A stretch of 61,793 nucleotides of DNA from Acinetobacter qingfengensis (GTDB taxonomy: Bacteria > Pseudomonadota > Gammaproteobacteria > Pseudomonadales > Moraxellaceae), in the NCBI RefSeq assembly GCF_008693185.1, contig NZ_VXKN01000014.1:1-61793 (forward strand), read 5' to 3'. Position 1 is the stretch's first letter, and the number at the start of each line of letters is the position of its first letter. Of the stretch, positions 1 to 9,794 are shown one piece after another. The translations under genes and the position numbers were made by a program. The notes under the pieces were generated by a model. That model made no database searches. It was not told where the DNA came from and saw only the letters and a program-made list of their open reading frames with translations.

Positions 1-109
1 CACCATTAATTTCTATAGATCTAAAAAGATTAGGTTCTACAAATGCGACCCAAGATACACACGTTTGCACGTTGTCAATTAGTTGCAATGTTTCACAAAC
101 GTATGCCAT
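1..109 (-). CDS. Partial small phage protein
   Basis: A reading frame opens with ATG at 109 on the minus strand, beginning MAYVCETLQLIDNV, and runs off the window after 36 codons. It lies 144 bases downstream of the ssDNA-binding-like gene. Short proteins with Cys and Trp near the N-terminus followed by a membrane segment often sit at this place in inoviruses, but the hydrophobic part would lie outside the window. Function is not assigned. Confidence 0.45.
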   Translation of the reverse strand, partial: MAYVCETLQLIDNVQTCVSWVAFVEPNLFRSIEING

Positions 110-253
110 TACTTAAATTCCTATTTCATAAAGTCAAAAATCAAAGCCAAAATAAGAAAACCAAGACATAACACCAAAAGAAAGAGAGGGAAAATAGTTA
201 TGATAAAACGAGTTATATTCATGTATTAAAACGCCTAATCATTAATTAAATTA

Positions 254-547
254 CTAATTTTTAGCTTGTACCTGTGGTTTTAAATCAACAATGACTAAAG
301 TAGAGGTACGACCATTTGTGACTTGTTCTAATGTGACATCGGCAACAAATGGAAATTTAATTCCTGTCACTTTTAAATGATCAAAATTAGATGAATTCCC
401 CCATTTAATTTCTTCACTGGCTGCACCAAGATAATCTTCACCTTGTTTCATACTAACTTCTTGGTACAAAACAGTATTGTCATAAGGCTTACCGTTAAAA
501 TCTCCCTTGGATTTTTTTGCACCTAATACTTTAATGGTTGCGTTCAT
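254..547 (-). CDS. Phage single-stranded DNA-binding-like protein
   Basis: A protein of 97 residues starting MNATIKVLGAKKSKGDFNGK. Size, beta-rich character and position directly after the replication initiator match the gpV-type ssDNA-binding proteins of filamentous phages, which coat the single-stranded genome. The chosen ATG at 547 overlaps the rep stop codon as TAATG, indicating translational coupling; an upstream in-frame ATG at 553 would add two residues. The family is inferred from context and size more than from a specific motif. Confidence 0.6.
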   Translation of the reverse strand: MNATIKVLGAKKSKGDFNGKPYDNTVLYQEVSMKQGEDYLGAASEEIKWGNSSNFDHLKVTGIKFPFVADVTLEQVTNGRTSTLVIVDLKPQVQAKN

Positions 548-1791
548 TAACATTTGGATATACTCCGTTCATAAATGGATTGATTAATAGCAGTGACGTG
601 CTGAAATAAAGGCAAGTCATCAATTTTTTGAGTTGCAAGAGATATATTTTGCTTTGCAAGCATAATTGCACTTGTCATTGCAAATTTAAGGCGAGAAGGT
701 ACTTCATCTTTTTCAGATGAAAGCATTTCAACAATTTGTTCATCTGAAAAAATTTTTCGATAAAAACGTATATATTTACCAAATTGATGTTTAGTTATTT
801 CAATTGATTTTTCTAAATTTATTTCGCCTTGTTTTTTTATAATTTCTGTTTTTTCAGCATTAATAAATTGACCTTTTAATGTTTTGGCCAGCCATTGAAA
901 ACAAGGATATGCACCTACAAAATAAGGAGAAGGGCAAAGTAATATGTCTAGCGGAATATATCGATCTGTTGCTTTAAATTCAACTTCAGCACGTGTCCAA
1001 AGACTAAGAGCATCGCCTTCTTTTTTACCTTTTTCGTATATTCTGCAATATTTTCCAGATTCACGATGACCAATATTTAATGTTCGTCCGCGACCATTTA
1101 TACGTTTCCATGAACCTTTATGTTCAATGTTAGGCATTTTTCCACCGCAGTAGAAACCACCATTAGAATCCCATTCATCGGCTAGATCGACACTTAGATA
1201 GTCACCCTGTAAATCATCATGTGCTAAATCAATTCGTCGTAATTCTGCACGTTGGAAATCATTAAGTATGTATTGATATAAAGTTTTTTCCCAACCACGA
1301 ACTGCTAAGGCACAGCCAGTGCCATTAATTTGTACTGTAATTTTCTTTGAGTTGTGGCCGTACAAAACCATACCAAGACTTGAGCCATCATGTTCTTGTA
1401 ATTCATAGGCAAATTTATGATGTATCATGCCGTTTTTGCGGCGTTTACCCAGCCCAAAGCCAAAAATTTCATATAACCAAGGTTCAAGTAAGTGTTCTAT
1501 AGCCCAAGTTAAACCGTCTTCTTCATATTCTGAAGAGATATGGAGATATTGCGTACCTAATGTTTCTACGCCAAAGCTAAAAGTTACCCAATCAATAGAT
1601 GCAATTTTTAATTCGTCACATGGCACTGAATGCAATATTGGGAAAGTACCTTTTTCAGTTTTAATTAATTGTACGTTGTCCAGATTTCTTGGAAACTTGT
1701 ACATATCAGATGTCTGATACTCATCCGTTACCCCCATCTTATAAAAAGGGGGATTTTCGCAATCCCATGGTTTTTTCAATGTTTTGCTCAT
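547..1791 (-). CDS. Rep_trans-family phage replication initiation protein
   Basis: A 414-residue protein with hallmarks of the Rep_trans family (rolling-circle initiators of filamentous phages and related plasmids): RRIDLAHDDLQGDY near residue 185, then NIGHRESGKYCRIYEKGKKE, then WTRAEVEFKA. In this family the last two segments surround the nicking Tyr and metal ligands. It would nick the double-stranded replicative form in the cytoplasm to start rolling-circle synthesis. It begins 4 nt after the upstream small gene and overlaps the ssDNA-binding gene, so the three are one operon. Full length, no frameshift seen. Confidence 0.85.
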   Translation of the reverse strand: MSKTLKKPWDCENPPFYKMGVTDEYQTSDMYKFPRNLDNVQLIKTEKGTFPILHSVPCDELKIASIDWVTFSFGVETLGTQYLHISSEYEEDGLTWAIEHLLEPWLYEIFGFGLGKRRKNGMIHHKFAYELQEHDGSSLGMVLYGHNSKKITVQINGTGCALAVRGWEKTLYQYILNDFQRAELRRIDLAHDDLQGDYLSVDLADEWDSNGGFYCGGKMPNIEHKGSWKRINGRGRTLNIGHRESGKYCRIYEKGKKEGDALSLWTRAEVEFKATDRYIPLDILLCPSPYFVGAYPCFQWLAKTLKGQFINAEKTEIIKKQGEINLEKSIEITKHQFGKYIRFYRKIFSDEQIVEMLSSEKDEVPSRLKFAMTSAIMLAKQNISLATQKIDDLPLFQHVTAINQSIYERSISKC

Positions 1792-1794
1792 TTT

Positions 1795-2055
1795 TTAATC
1801 CAACCCAATTTGTGCCAATTCAGTGTTGCTTTGATCAAAGTTTTGGACGTGAATATCAATTTTTGAAAAATCGTAGCTATATTCATTTGCAACGACAGAA
1901 AGTTGCTCAAGACAAATTTGTGTTTTATGAGCAGGGCAAAAACATTGCAGAATTTGTGAACCATGTTGAGCTACAATATCCGCTACTTGATTAAAGGCAG
2001 CTTGTATAAAGTCTTGTCTTGTTTTGAATTTGATTTCTTTTTCTGATGAAGACAT
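1795..2055 (-). CDS. Small hypothetical protein, first gene of the phage replication operon
   Basis: An 86-residue soluble protein beginning MSSSEKEIKFKTRQDF. It contains CFCPAHKTQIC, a Cys/His cluster that could bind metal. It ends 4 nt before rep, so it is probably cotranscribed. I recognise no family. The position suggests a regulator or helper of replication; that is inference only. Confidence 0.6.
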   Translation of the reverse strand: MSSSEKEIKFKTRQDFIQAAFNQVADIVAQHGSQILQCFCPAHKTQICLEQLSVVANEYSYDFSKIDIHVQNFDQSNTELAQIGLD

Positions 2056-2056
2056 A

Positions 2057-2130
2057 AGATCATCTCAACACTATTTGAATAGTGCCAAGATACAAGCACT
2101 TTGGGCTAGCAAATTGTTATGGGATGATCT
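2057..2130. promoter_or_regulatory. Nested inverted repeats upstream of the phage replication operon
   Basis: A perfect dyad CACTATT-TG-AATAGTG lies at 2069-2084, 14 bp upstream of the first operon gene. A second pair, AGATCATC (2057-2064) and GATGATCT (2123-2130), flanks it. The inner dyad has the form of a repressor operator controlling the minus-strand operon. Confidence 0.4.
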
Positions 2131-2218
2131 GTTATGGTGATTTAACTCAGCATGTATTTAGAATATTGTCAAAAAAGCGTAGAATAACCGACTTTCATTT
2201 TGTAAATAGGAAGATCGT

Positions 2219-5200
2219 TTGAGTAGTCGTGGCAGCATGCAAAATAATGAAATGGTCATGGCAAAAGACCGTTATCGTTTATCTCGTCTAAAGCATGGTA
2301 AGCATCAGGATTTACACCAATATGAACAGTTGCTGGCGCATTCGCAGCGACAAGTTGCTGCACGTAAACAACGTCTTCCCGAAATTCATCTCAATCAGGA
2401 TTTACCAGTTAGTCAATATGCCGATAAACTGATACAGGCAATTCAAAAACATCAAGTCATTATTGTAGCAGGCGAAACTGGTTCTGGTAAAACAACCCAG
2501 TTGCCCCAGATTGCCATGCTGGCTGGGCGAGGATTGACCGGATTAATTGGCCATACCCAGCCTCGCCGTCTTGCTGCCCGAAGCGTTTCGCAACGTATTG
2601 CCGAAGAACTTGGGCAACCATTGGGACATACGGTATCCTTTAAAGTGCGCTTTAATGAACAAGGTAATCAGGATTCCTTGATTCGTTTAATGACGGATGG
2701 GATTTTACTGGCAGAATTGGGACATGACCGCTTTCTGAGCAAATATGACACCATTATTATTGATGAAGCGCATGAACGCTCACTGAATATTGATTTTATT
2801 TTAGGATATATCAAGAATATTTTACCTAAACGTCCTGATTTAAAAGTCATTGTCACCTCTGCCACACTAGATGTAAATCGCTTTAGTCAATATTTTCACA
2901 ATGCGCCAATTTTCGAAGTGGAAGGTCGTAGCTTTCCTGTAGAAGTCCGCTATCGTCCCATTTCTGAGCTTACCATTGCTGGCAGTGATGATGACGATTT
3001 TGATGATTTTGAGGAAAATTTACCTCTTGCAGTTGTGCAGGCTGTAGAGGAATGTTTTGCTGATGCCGATGAAAAAGGCCATCCAGAACATGCAGATATT
3101 TTGATTTTTTCCAGTACTGAGCAGGAAATTCGGGAGCTACAGGAAACCTTACAAAAACATGGACCCAGACATACCGAAATTTTGCCATTATTTGCAAGAT
3201 TAGGTTTGTCTGAGCAACAAAAAATTTTTAGTCCAACAGGAAAAGGGCGAAGAATTATTATTGCAACCAATGTAGCAGAAACAGCATTAACCGTACCAAA
3301 TATTCGCTATGTCATTGATAGTGGATTTGCCAGAATTTCACGTTATAGCTATCGTTCACGGGTACAACGCTTGCCGATTGAAGCTATTTCTCAGGCAGCA
3401 GCTAATCAGCGTAAAGGACGTTGTGGTCGTATTGCGCCAGGGGTATGTATTCGTTTATATAGCGAAGATGATTTTCTGGGCCGCCCAGAATTTACCGAAC
3501 CTGAAATTAAACGTACTAATCTGGCATCTGTGATTTTACAAATGCAAAGTCTGGGTTTAGGTCAGTTAGAAGATTTTGATTTTATTGAGCCGCCTGATCA
3601 TCGTCTGGTTAATGATGGTCGAAAATTATTGATTGAACTGGGTGCATATCAGGAACATTCGGTGCAGTCTTTTGCTTCTGCTAAAGCGAAGAATAAAGGT
3701 GGTTTAACTAAAGTCGGTCAAATAATGGCAAAAATGCCAATTGATCCAAGATTGGCTCGAATGTTAGTTGGCGGCGCTCACTTTGGTGTATTGGCAGAAA
3801 CCTTGATTATTGTATCTGCACTGGCAGTACAAGATCCTAGGGAAAGACCTGCTGATAAACAAATGCAGGCAGATCAAAAACATGCTTTGTTTCGGGAAGG
3901 CGAATCTGATTTTTTGTTTTATTTAAAACTCTGGCAAACCCTGATGTCATTAAAAACAGAACATCAATTGTCAGAGAATAAAAGACGTCAATTTGCCCGA
4001 CAGCATTTTTTAAGCTGGTTACGTTTACGAGAATGGCGACAAACTTATCAACAGCTTAAAGACATGACCCTGCAATTGGGCATGACACTAAATGAAAAAC
4101 AAGCCAGTTATGAAAATCTACATCGCGCATTACTCACAGGCTTATTGTCTTTTATTGCGCAGAAAACAGATGAGCGCAATATTTATCAGGCTGTGCGGCA
4201 GCAAAAAGCCAAAGTTTTTCCGGCAAGTACTCTACATAAATCCAATACGCCTTGGGTAATGGCTTTTGAAATGGTAGAAACCTCACAGGTATATTTGCGA
4301 ACATTAGCAAAAATTGAACCCGAATGGATTTTACTGGCTGCACGTGATTTATTGAAATATCATTATTTTGAACCACATTGGTCAAAAAAATCAGGTATTG
4401 TCAATGCTTATGCGCAAATCTCGTTATTTGGTCTGATTATTCAACCCAAACAATTGGTTAATTTTGAAAAAGTTGATCAGGATGCAGCACATGAGATTTT
4501 TGTGCGAGATGCACTGGTTAGCGGAAATTTGGGGATTAATCCGGCATTTCTACAACATAATTTATTAAAATTACAGGAAATTGAGCGGGTTGAGGATAAA
4601 TTGCGTCGTCGTGATCTGGTCGTAGATGAAGAAACCTTATATCAATTTTATGTGGAAAAAATTCCTAAAGAAATTGCATCACGCCGTAGCTTTGAGGATT
4701 GGTGCGCTACTGTAGAATCACAAAATCCTCGATTTCTATATTTTAATGAAGAGGATTTATGGTTAACCGATCGTCCAACCACAGCACAATTTCCTGATCA
4801 GTTAAAAAATGGTCAGTTAAAATTAGCAGTAAGTTATCATTTTGATCCAAGCCATGATGAAGATGGTGCAACAGTAACCATTCCTTTGCAGGCTTTGTCA
4901 CAGGTTGACCCTGCACAATGGTCATGGGGGATTGCTGGTTGGCGGCAGGACTTAATTGAAGCCTTGCTAAAAAGTTTGTCAAAAGATAAACGCCGTTTAT
5001 TTGTTCCTATTCCTGATACAGCTTGTCGTTTAATGCAGCAAATTCAGCCGTCAGACTTGCAAAAACATATTCGTGACGTGTTGGCTTTTTTGTTGCGTGG
5101 GGAAGGCATTCAAGCTCAAGATTTTAATTTTGATCATTTACCTACATATTTATTGCCATTCATTAAAGTCATTGATGAGCGTAAACGTATCATCGAAAAA

Positions 5201-6124
5201 GGACGAAATCTTGAGGAATTACAGGCACGTTGTCGCGTACAAACCATTCAACCTGTAAAGCAGCTTAAAGGGGAATTTTTTGAATTTCCTGTGGATTTTC
5301 ATTTTGAATCAGAGCAAAAAGTATCGGGTGTTGTGGTGCAGAATTTTCAGGCATTGGTGCCAGTTAAAGCATTTGCAGATTTGGATAACAACGCTAAAAC
5401 CGGTGTGGTGATCCAGCAATTCCATGATTTGCTTCAGGCACAAAAACAGCATCGTGAAGGGATTTTGCAGTTGGTATATTTGCAGTTAGGTGATGCGGTT
5501 CGTCAACTTAAAAAGCAGATTTCTAAACCTTTGGCAATGGCATTTTCCCCGTTGGGAGAAAAAGCAAAGCTGGAAAAATTACTGATTTATGCCACTTTGC
5601 AAATGACTATTACCGATAATGCTACAACTCAGGTCGAATTTAACCGATTGCTGGAAAAGAGCAAACAAACTTTTTTACAACAGGGACAAAAAGTTTTATC
5701 AATTCTGACCGATATCTTTACCTTATGGCAGAAAATTCGTCAGTCACTTTTAACTGTTGATTTTCAAGTGTTTGAGCGTAGTATCAATGATATTGAAGAT
5801 CAATTGGATTTAATGCGACTAGGAGAATTTGTTTATCAGATCGCACCAGAAATCTGGCTGGAATATCCACGTTATCTAAAAGCTCTAGATATTCGTCTGG
5901 AACGTTTACCCAATAATTTGGCACGCGATGAAGATGCAATTGTTATTGTTGATCCATGGATGGATAAATTATTTAATGTTTCTGCTGCAAAGGATACGCA
6001 AATATATGTCATGGTTGAGGAGTTACGCATTTCGTTATTCGCTCAACCCATGAAAACCAAAATTCCCATATCTGAGTCACGCCTGCAAAAAGCATGGGTA
6101 AAACTTGATCTGGCTAAAAAGTAA
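2219..6124 (+). CDS. hrpA: ATP-dependent RNA helicase HrpA
   Basis: A DEAH-box helicase of 1301 residues, the usual length for HrpA (about 1300). Motifs in order: Walker A GETGSGKT (85-92), DEAH (182-185), SAT (214-216), motif VI QRKGRCGR, then the helicase-associated and long C-terminal (DUF3418-type) regions. HrpA unwinds RNA in the cytoplasm and is linked to mRNA processing and rescue of stalled ribosomes. The start is a TTG with AGGAAG about 5 nt upstream; the next in-frame ATG is six codons later. It is followed 18 nt later by the KAS III gene, so cotranscription is likely. Confidence 0.95.
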   Translation: MSSRGSMQNNEMVMAKDRYRLSRLKHGKHQDLHQYEQLLAHSQRQVAARKQRLPEIHLNQDLPVSQYADKLIQAIQKHQVIIVAGETGSGKTTQLPQIAMLAGRGLTGLIGHTQPRRLAARSVSQRIAEELGQPLGHTVSFKVRFNEQGNQDSLIRLMTDGILLAELGHDRFLSKYDTIIIDEAHERSLNIDFILGYIKNILPKRPDLKVIVTSATLDVNRFSQYFHNAPIFEVEGRSFPVEVRYRPISELTIAGSDDDDFDDFEENLPLAVVQAVEECFADADEKGHPEHADILIFSSTEQEIRELQETLQKHGPRHTEILPLFARLGLSEQQKIFSPTGKGRRIIIATNVAETALTVPNIRYVIDSGFARISRYSYRSRVQRLPIEAISQAAANQRKGRCGRIAPGVCIRLYSEDDFLGRPEFTEPEIKRTNLASVILQMQSLGLGQLEDFDFIEPPDHRLVNDGRKLLIELGAYQEHSVQSFASAKAKNKGGLTKVGQIMAKMPIDPRLARMLVGGAHFGVLAETLIIVSALAVQDPRERPADKQMQADQKHALFREGESDFLFYLKLWQTLMSLKTEHQLSENKRRQFARQHFLSWLRLREWRQTYQQLKDMTLQLGMTLNEKQASYENLHRALLTGLLSFIAQKTDERNIYQAVRQQKAKVFPASTLHKSNTPWVMAFEMVETSQVYLRTLAKIEPEWILLAARDLLKYHYFEPHWSKKSGIVNAYAQISLFGLIIQPKQLVNFEKVDQDAAHEIFVRDALVSGNLGINPAFLQHNLLKLQEIERVEDKLRRRDLVVDEETLYQFYVEKIPKEIASRRSFEDWCATVESQNPRFLYFNEEDLWLTDRPTTAQFPDQLKNGQLKLAVSYHFDPSHDEDGATVTIPLQALSQVDPAQWSWGIAGWRQDLIEALLKSLSKDKRRLFVPIPDTACRLMQQIQPSDLQKHIRDVLAFLLRGEGIQAQDFNFDHLPTYLLPFIKVIDERKRIIEKGRNLEELQARCRVQTIQPVKQLKGEFFEFPVDFHFESEQKVSGVVVQNFQALVPVKAFADLDNNAKTGVVIQQFHDLLQAQKQHREGILQLVYLQLGDAVRQLKKQISKPLAMAFSPLGEKAKLEKLLIYATLQMTITDNATTQVEFNRLLEKSKQTFLQQGQKVLSILTDIFTLWQKIRQSLLTVDFQVFERSINDIEDQLDLMRLGEFVYQIAPEIWLEYPRYLKALDIRLERLPNNLARDEDAIVIVDPWMDKLFNVSAAKDTQIYVMVEELRISLFAQPMKTKIPISESRLQKAWVKLDLAKK

Positions 6125-6142
6125 CATATTAAAGGAGTCTGC

Positions 6143-7252
6143 ATGAGCATTCGTATTACAGGCACAGGCGTATACACACCACCACAAAGCATTAGTAATG
6201 AAGAGCTGGTACAAAGTTTAAATGCTTATGTTGCACGTTATAACCATCAACATGCCGAAGAAATTGCCCGTGGTGAAATTGAAGCATTAAGGGATTCAAC
6301 AGCAGATTTTATCGAAAAAGCATCAGGGATTAAATCTCGTTATGTTGTAGAAAAAACCGGTATTTTAGACATTGACCGTATGCGTCCATATTTGCGTGAA
6401 AGAAGTAATGATGAACTTTCTTTGCAAGCAGAAATGGGCCTTGCCGCGGCAAAAATTGCCATGCAAAATGCCGCAGTCAGTGCTGAAGATATTGATGTTG
6501 TGATTTTATCCTGTTCCAACATGCAGCGTGCTTATCCGGCTGTCGCAATTGAAATTCAAAGTGCATTGGGTATTCAAGGCTATGCCTATGACATGAATGT
6601 AGCATGTTCGGCAGCAACTTTTGGCTTAAAACAGGCACATGATGCAATTAAATGTGGTGCCAAACGTGTTCTATTGATTAATTCAGAAATTACTTCCGGT
6701 CACAATGACTATACTTCAAGGGATAGTCACTTTATTTTTGGTGATGTTGCAACAGCCTCAATCATTGAAAATACCACAGCCAAAGCAGGATTTGAGATTG
6801 TAGACTGTGTGTTGCATACACAATTTTCCAATAGCATTCGTAATAATTTTGGCTTTTTGAATGCCAGTGAGCAGGCCACACATGGCTTATTATTTAGACA
6901 AGATGGACGTAAGGTTTTTAAGGAAGTTTCTCCTTTGGTGGCTAAAACCATTAAAGATCAGTTACAACGTTTGAATATTGATATACAGCAAACCAAACGA
7001 TTCTGGTTACATCAAGCCAATGCCAATATGAATGCCTTAATCCTAAAATTAATTGCAGGAAAAGATATCGAATCGGAGCGTATGCCGATCGTTTTGGATG
7101 AGTTTGCCAACACGTCATCCGCTGGGGTCATTATCGTACTTAATCGTACTGCTGATGAGGTAAACGAAGGAGAATATGGCGTACTATGTTCTTTTGGTGC
7201 GGGTTATTCCATCGGTTCTATCGTATTAAAAAAAGTAGCAGCGACAGTATAA
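6143..7252 (+). CDS. Beta-ketoacyl-ACP synthase III, long form
   Basis: Thiolase-fold KAS III enzyme that condenses an acyl-CoA with malonyl-ACP in fatty-acid or lipid biosynthesis. The catalytic triad is intact: Cys155 in NVACSAATF, His290 in [10 protein letters not shown], Asn323 in EFANTSSAG. At 369 residues it is longer than E. coli FabH (317). This resembles the Pseudomonas PA3286-type enzymes that use medium-chain acyl-CoA, so it need not be the housekeeping FabH. RBS AAAGGAG precedes the ATG. It sits 18 nt after hrpA and ends at a hairpin. Confidence 0.85.
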   Translation: MSIRITGTGVYTPPQSISNEELVQSLNAYVARYNHQHAEEIARGEIEALRDSTADFIEKASGIKSRYVVEKTGILDIDRMRPYLRERSNDELSLQAEMGLAAAKIAMQNAAVSAEDIDVVILSCSNMQRAYPAVAIEIQSALGIQGYAYDMNVACSAATFGLKQAHDAIKCGAKRVLLINSEITSGHNDYTSRDSHFIFGDVATASIIENTTAKAGFEIVDCVLHTQFSNSIRNNFGFLNASEQATHGLLFRQDGRKVFKEVSPLVAKTIKDQLQRLNIDIQQTKRFWLHQANANMNALILKLIAGKDIESERMPIVLDEFANTSSAGVIIVLNRTADEVNEGEYGVLCSFGAGYSIGSIVLKKVAATV

Positions 7253-7271
7253 TTTTTTAGAAATCCTGAAA

Positions 7272-7296
7272 AACTGTCTCAAAATTTGGGGCAGTT
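7272..7296 (+). terminator. Hairpin after the KAS III gene
   Basis: AACTGTCTC and GGGGCAGTT can form a 9-bp stem (two G-U pairs) over a 7-nt loop, followed by ATTTATT. A weak intrinsic terminator for hrpA-KAS III. The rest of 7297-7449 shows no gene. Confidence 0.45.
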
Positions 7297-7449
7297 ATTT
7301 ATTAAATTTAAAAAATAGATTGATTTGCGTGAAATTTGAGCGTTTGTGGTGTTTTAATACATAAGTTATTACATCATCACTACGCTTGGTACTTGCAAGA
7401 TGCTTGTGAACCCACTAAAACTAAAGAGAGTTAATAACAAGGAAACACA

Positions 7450-8061
7450 ATGAAACTGTATTATTCACCAGGTGCCTGCTCATTGGCAGCACATATTATT
7501 TTAAATGAAATTAATGTAGATTTTGATCTGGAGCGTGTTGATTTAAGTTCTCATACTACCGAAAAAGGCAGAGATTATTACGAAATTAACTCGAAAGGTT
7601 ATGTGCCAGCCCTTGAAATTAATCCAGGTTTAATTTTAACCGAAAATGTGGCTGTACTTCCATTTTTAGCACAGCATGATCCAAAACAAGATCTTATTCC
7701 ACCTTCAGGTTTGGGACGGGCTAAAGTTCTGGAATGGCTGGGTTATCTGAACTCTGAAGTACATGATGCCTATGCTGTATTTTTTAGTCAAAAACTTGAG
7801 GGCGAAGCAAAACAACGTGCCTATGCTGAAATTGATCGTTTGTTACAGTATGTTGAAGATTATCTGGCAGAAGTAGATACAGATTATCTTGTGGATGATA
7901 ATTTCGGTCCAGCAGATGCATATTTGTTTGTGTTAACCAATTGGTCTGCTGGAATAGGTCATGATCTTAGTAAATTTAAAGAAATTAATGAATTAAGAGA
8001 GGTTGTGGCAAAACGGCAATCCGTACAATTGGCAATGAAAGATGAAGGATTGGTGGATTAA
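7450..8061 (+). CDS. Beta-class glutathione S-transferase
   Basis: A 203-residue cytosolic GST. The N-terminal thioredoxin-fold domain begins MKLYYSPGACSLAAHI, with the Cys10 typical of bacterial beta-class GSTs, and carries the cis-Pro segment GYVPAL and the ENVAVLPFL glutathione-binding turn. The helical C-terminal domain starts around residue 90. The family conjugates or reduces substrates with glutathione in detoxification; the substrate cannot be read from sequence. RBS AAGGAAA precedes the ATG. It stands alone and converges on thiS. Confidence 0.88.
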   Translation: MKLYYSPGACSLAAHIILNEINVDFDLERVDLSSHTTEKGRDYYEINSKGYVPALEINPGLILTENVAVLPFLAQHDPKQDLIPPSGLGRAKVLEWLGYLNSEVHDAYAVFFSQKLEGEAKQRAYAEIDRLLQYVEDYLAEVDTDYLVDDNFGPADAYLFVLTNWSAGIGHDLSKFKEINELREVVAKRQSVQLAMKDEGLVD

Positions 8062-8079
8062 TTTAATTTTGAATATATT

Positions 8080-8114
8080 TGGAATTTGTATACTATCTAG
8101 ATATACAAATTCCA
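8080..8114. terminator. Bidirectional hairpin between GST and thiS
   Basis: Perfect 13-bp inverted repeat TGGAATTTGTATA / TATACAAATTCCA with a 9-nt loop between two convergent genes. There is no long T-run, so it is a probable bidirectional terminator or 3-prime-end stabiliser. Confidence 0.6.
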
Positions 8115-8184
8115 GAATTAAATATAAATATCGTCTATCTTATACATCAATGATGGCAAATTTGATTTGATACGTATTAAAAAT

Positions 8185-8385
8185 TTATCCGCCACCCACA
8201 GCATGAATAATTTCAATACGATCATCAGATTGAATAGCGGTATTGCTCAAACGACTTTTGGGAATAATCATTTCATTTACTTCAACAGCAAAGCGTTTTC
8301 CTTCCAGTCCTAATTCCTGAATTAATGCAAATAACGTAGTGTGTGTTGTCTGCTGTTGTTCGCCATTCAAAAAAATGGTTGTCAT
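8185..8385 (-). CDS. thiS: Sulfur carrier protein ThiS
   Basis: A 66-residue ubiquitin-fold protein ending VGGG; the C-terminal Gly-Gly is where the thiocarboxylate is built for thiazole synthesis in thiamine biosynthesis. Other family marks are the MTTIFLNGEQ start and RFAVEVNEMIIPKS. It lies 12 nt after the DUF423 gene. The thiazole synthase gene thiG, often next to thiS, does not follow here: the neighbouring gene is a convergent GST. Confidence 0.88.
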   Translation of the reverse strand: MTTIFLNGEQQQTTHTTLFALIQELGLEGKRFAVEVNEMIIPKSRLSNTAIQSDDRIEIIHAVGGG

Positions 8386-8397
8386 GTTATAAACTCC

Positions 8398-8760
8398 TTA
8401 AATTTGTTTAAATGCTTTCCATGCGAGTGTAAGCCAGCCTAAAATCATGAATAACCCTCCTAAAGGTGTGATTGCACCTAAACCCCGAGGCAAGCCAAGT
8501 GCCATGATATAAAGTGAACCACAAAACAATAAAATCCCGATTTGAATCAGCCAGAAAGGTACTTTAATCGAAATTTGTGTATAAACTTTTGCAATGATTG
8601 CTAGGGCAAGTAACCCTAATGCATGGTAAAAGAAATAATCTGTAGCAGTATGCCACCATGCTAATTGTTGTTCTGAAGCAATTTTTTTTAAGCCATGTGC
8701 ACCAAACGCACCAAGCATTACAGCAAATGCCAGATTAATGGCAGCAATTCCCATCCACAT
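8398..8760 (-). CDS. DUF423 family inner-membrane protein
   Basis: 120 residues with about four hydrophobic segments and the family-typical start MWMGIAAINLAFAVMLGAFGAHGL. Glycine-rich GALGAHGL-like turns and PLGG are characteristic of DUF423 (YgdD-like) proteins of the inner membrane, function unknown. Probably cotranscribed with thiS. Confidence 0.85.
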   Translation of the reverse strand: MWMGIAAINLAFAVMLGAFGAHGLKKIASEQQLAWWHTATDYFFYHALGLLALAIIAKVYTQISIKVPFWLIQIGILLFCGSLYIMALGLPRGLGAITPLGGLFMILGWLTLAWKAFKQI

Positions 8761-8788
8761 TATTTTTCACCTTTTCATATTGAAAATG

Positions 8789-8820
8789 CAATAAAAGCAT
8801 CAAAAATGATGCTTTTATTG
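8789..8820 (-). terminator. Terminator after rpoH
   Basis: Perfect 13-bp inverted repeat CAATAAAAGCATC / GATGCTTTTATTG with a 6-nt loop between the rpoH stop and the DUF423 start. Read on the minus strand it ends in a T-rich arm. Confidence 0.6.
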
Positions 8821-8924
8821 TACGCAAAATAATTTGTGAATAAATACTTTTATATTATTTTAGAGGTATTACAAGCACAAAAACAGGTTTTCATGATGCA
8901 AATAACAGTAAAAATCTGTGAATT

Positions 8925-9794
8925 TTAACCTGCTGACATAGCCACTTTAATTTTTTCCATAGCGTTTTTTTCAAGCTGACGAATACGTTCAGCCGATACG
9001 TTGTACTCTGCGGCTAATTCGTGCAAGGTCGATTTATTATCATCTAACCAGCGGCGTTGTAAGATATTACGGGAGCGATCGTCTAGTTTTTCCATTGCTT
9101 GATGTAATGCATTGGCATTTTGATCTTCCCAGTCTTCCTCTTCAATTAGACGGGCTGGATCATAACGGTTATCTTCTAGATACAAAGCCGGTGCTGTGTA
9201 ATGGCTATCCTCATCATCATCGCCTTGTGCTTCAAATGCTGCATCATAGGCAGTCAGACGACCTTCCATTTCCAGAACTTGTTCTGGAGTAACATTTAAG
9301 TCATTGGCAATCGCCTGAGCTTCTTCAAGTGTTAATTTTTTGCTAGACTTCTTGAGGCTGCGTAAATTAAAAAATAACTTACGTTGGGCTTTGGTTGTTG
9401 CAACCTTTACGATTCGCCAATTGCGAATCACATATTCGTGAATTTCTGCTTTAATCCAGTGAACGGCAAACGAAACCAGACGTACACCCATATTAGGGTC
9501 AAAACGTTTAACTGCTTTCATTAAACCCAGATTACCTTCCTGAATTAAATCCCCTTGTGGCAAACCATAGCCTGCGTAACTACGTGCGATATGCACAACA
9601 AATCGCAAGTGCGACATGACCAGCATTTTTGCTGCATCAAGATCCTGATCATAATAATATCGTTCAGCGAGTTCTTTTTCTTGCTCTGCGGTAAGAATTG
9701 GAATTTGATTAACTGTGCTGATATAGGCGCCAAGATTGACGCCAGGCGCAGACAATGACAGGGGCATTAATTGGTTGCTACTGTCAGTAGTCAT
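8925..9794 (-). CDS. rpoH: RNA polymerase sigma factor RpoH (sigma-32)
   Basis: 289 residues, normal for RpoH. Region 2 contains [16 protein letters not shown]. The RpoH box, diagnostic of sigma-32 and bound by core polymerase and DnaK, is seen as [16 protein letters not shown]. Region 4 ends with the -35 recognition helix [20 protein letters not shown]. It directs transcription of heat-shock genes. Transcribed alone, with a hairpin downstream. Temperature-dependent control of translation is known for the family, but I did not demonstrate a thermosensor here. Confidence 0.95.
   Translation of the reverse strand: MTTDSSNQLMPLSLSAPGVNLGAYISTVNQIPILTAEQEKELAERYYYDQDLDAAKMLVMSHLRFVVHIARSYAGYGLPQGDLIQEGNLGLMKAVKRFDPNMGVRLVSFAVHWIKAEIHEYVIRNWRIVKVATTKAQRKLFFNLRSLKKSSKKLTLEEAQAIANDLNVTPEQVLEMEGRLTAYDAAFEAQGDDDEDSHYTAPALYLEDNRYDPARLIEEEDWEDQNANALHQAMEKLDDRSRNILQRRWLDDNKSTLHELAAEYNVSAERIRQLEKNAMEKIKVAMSAG

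Larger units (their letters stand above)
1..2130. mobile_element. Filamentous phage (inovirus-like) prophage, replication end
   Basis: Four tightly packed minus-strand genes: a small unknown protein, a Rep_trans-family replication initiator, a small ssDNA-binding-like protein and a short protein leaving the window. This is the usual order of the replication module of filamentous phages. The element continues to the left, so coat, pIII and Zot-like genes cannot be checked. No convincing dif-like XerCD site was seen between 2056 and 2218, so the right boundary next to hrpA is not defined. Confidence 0.7.

Noticed and set aside
2056..2218. dif/XerCD attachment site at the inovirus boundary
   Set aside because: No 28-bp dif-like sequence with the two 11-bp arms could be found by eye between the first phage gene and hrpA.
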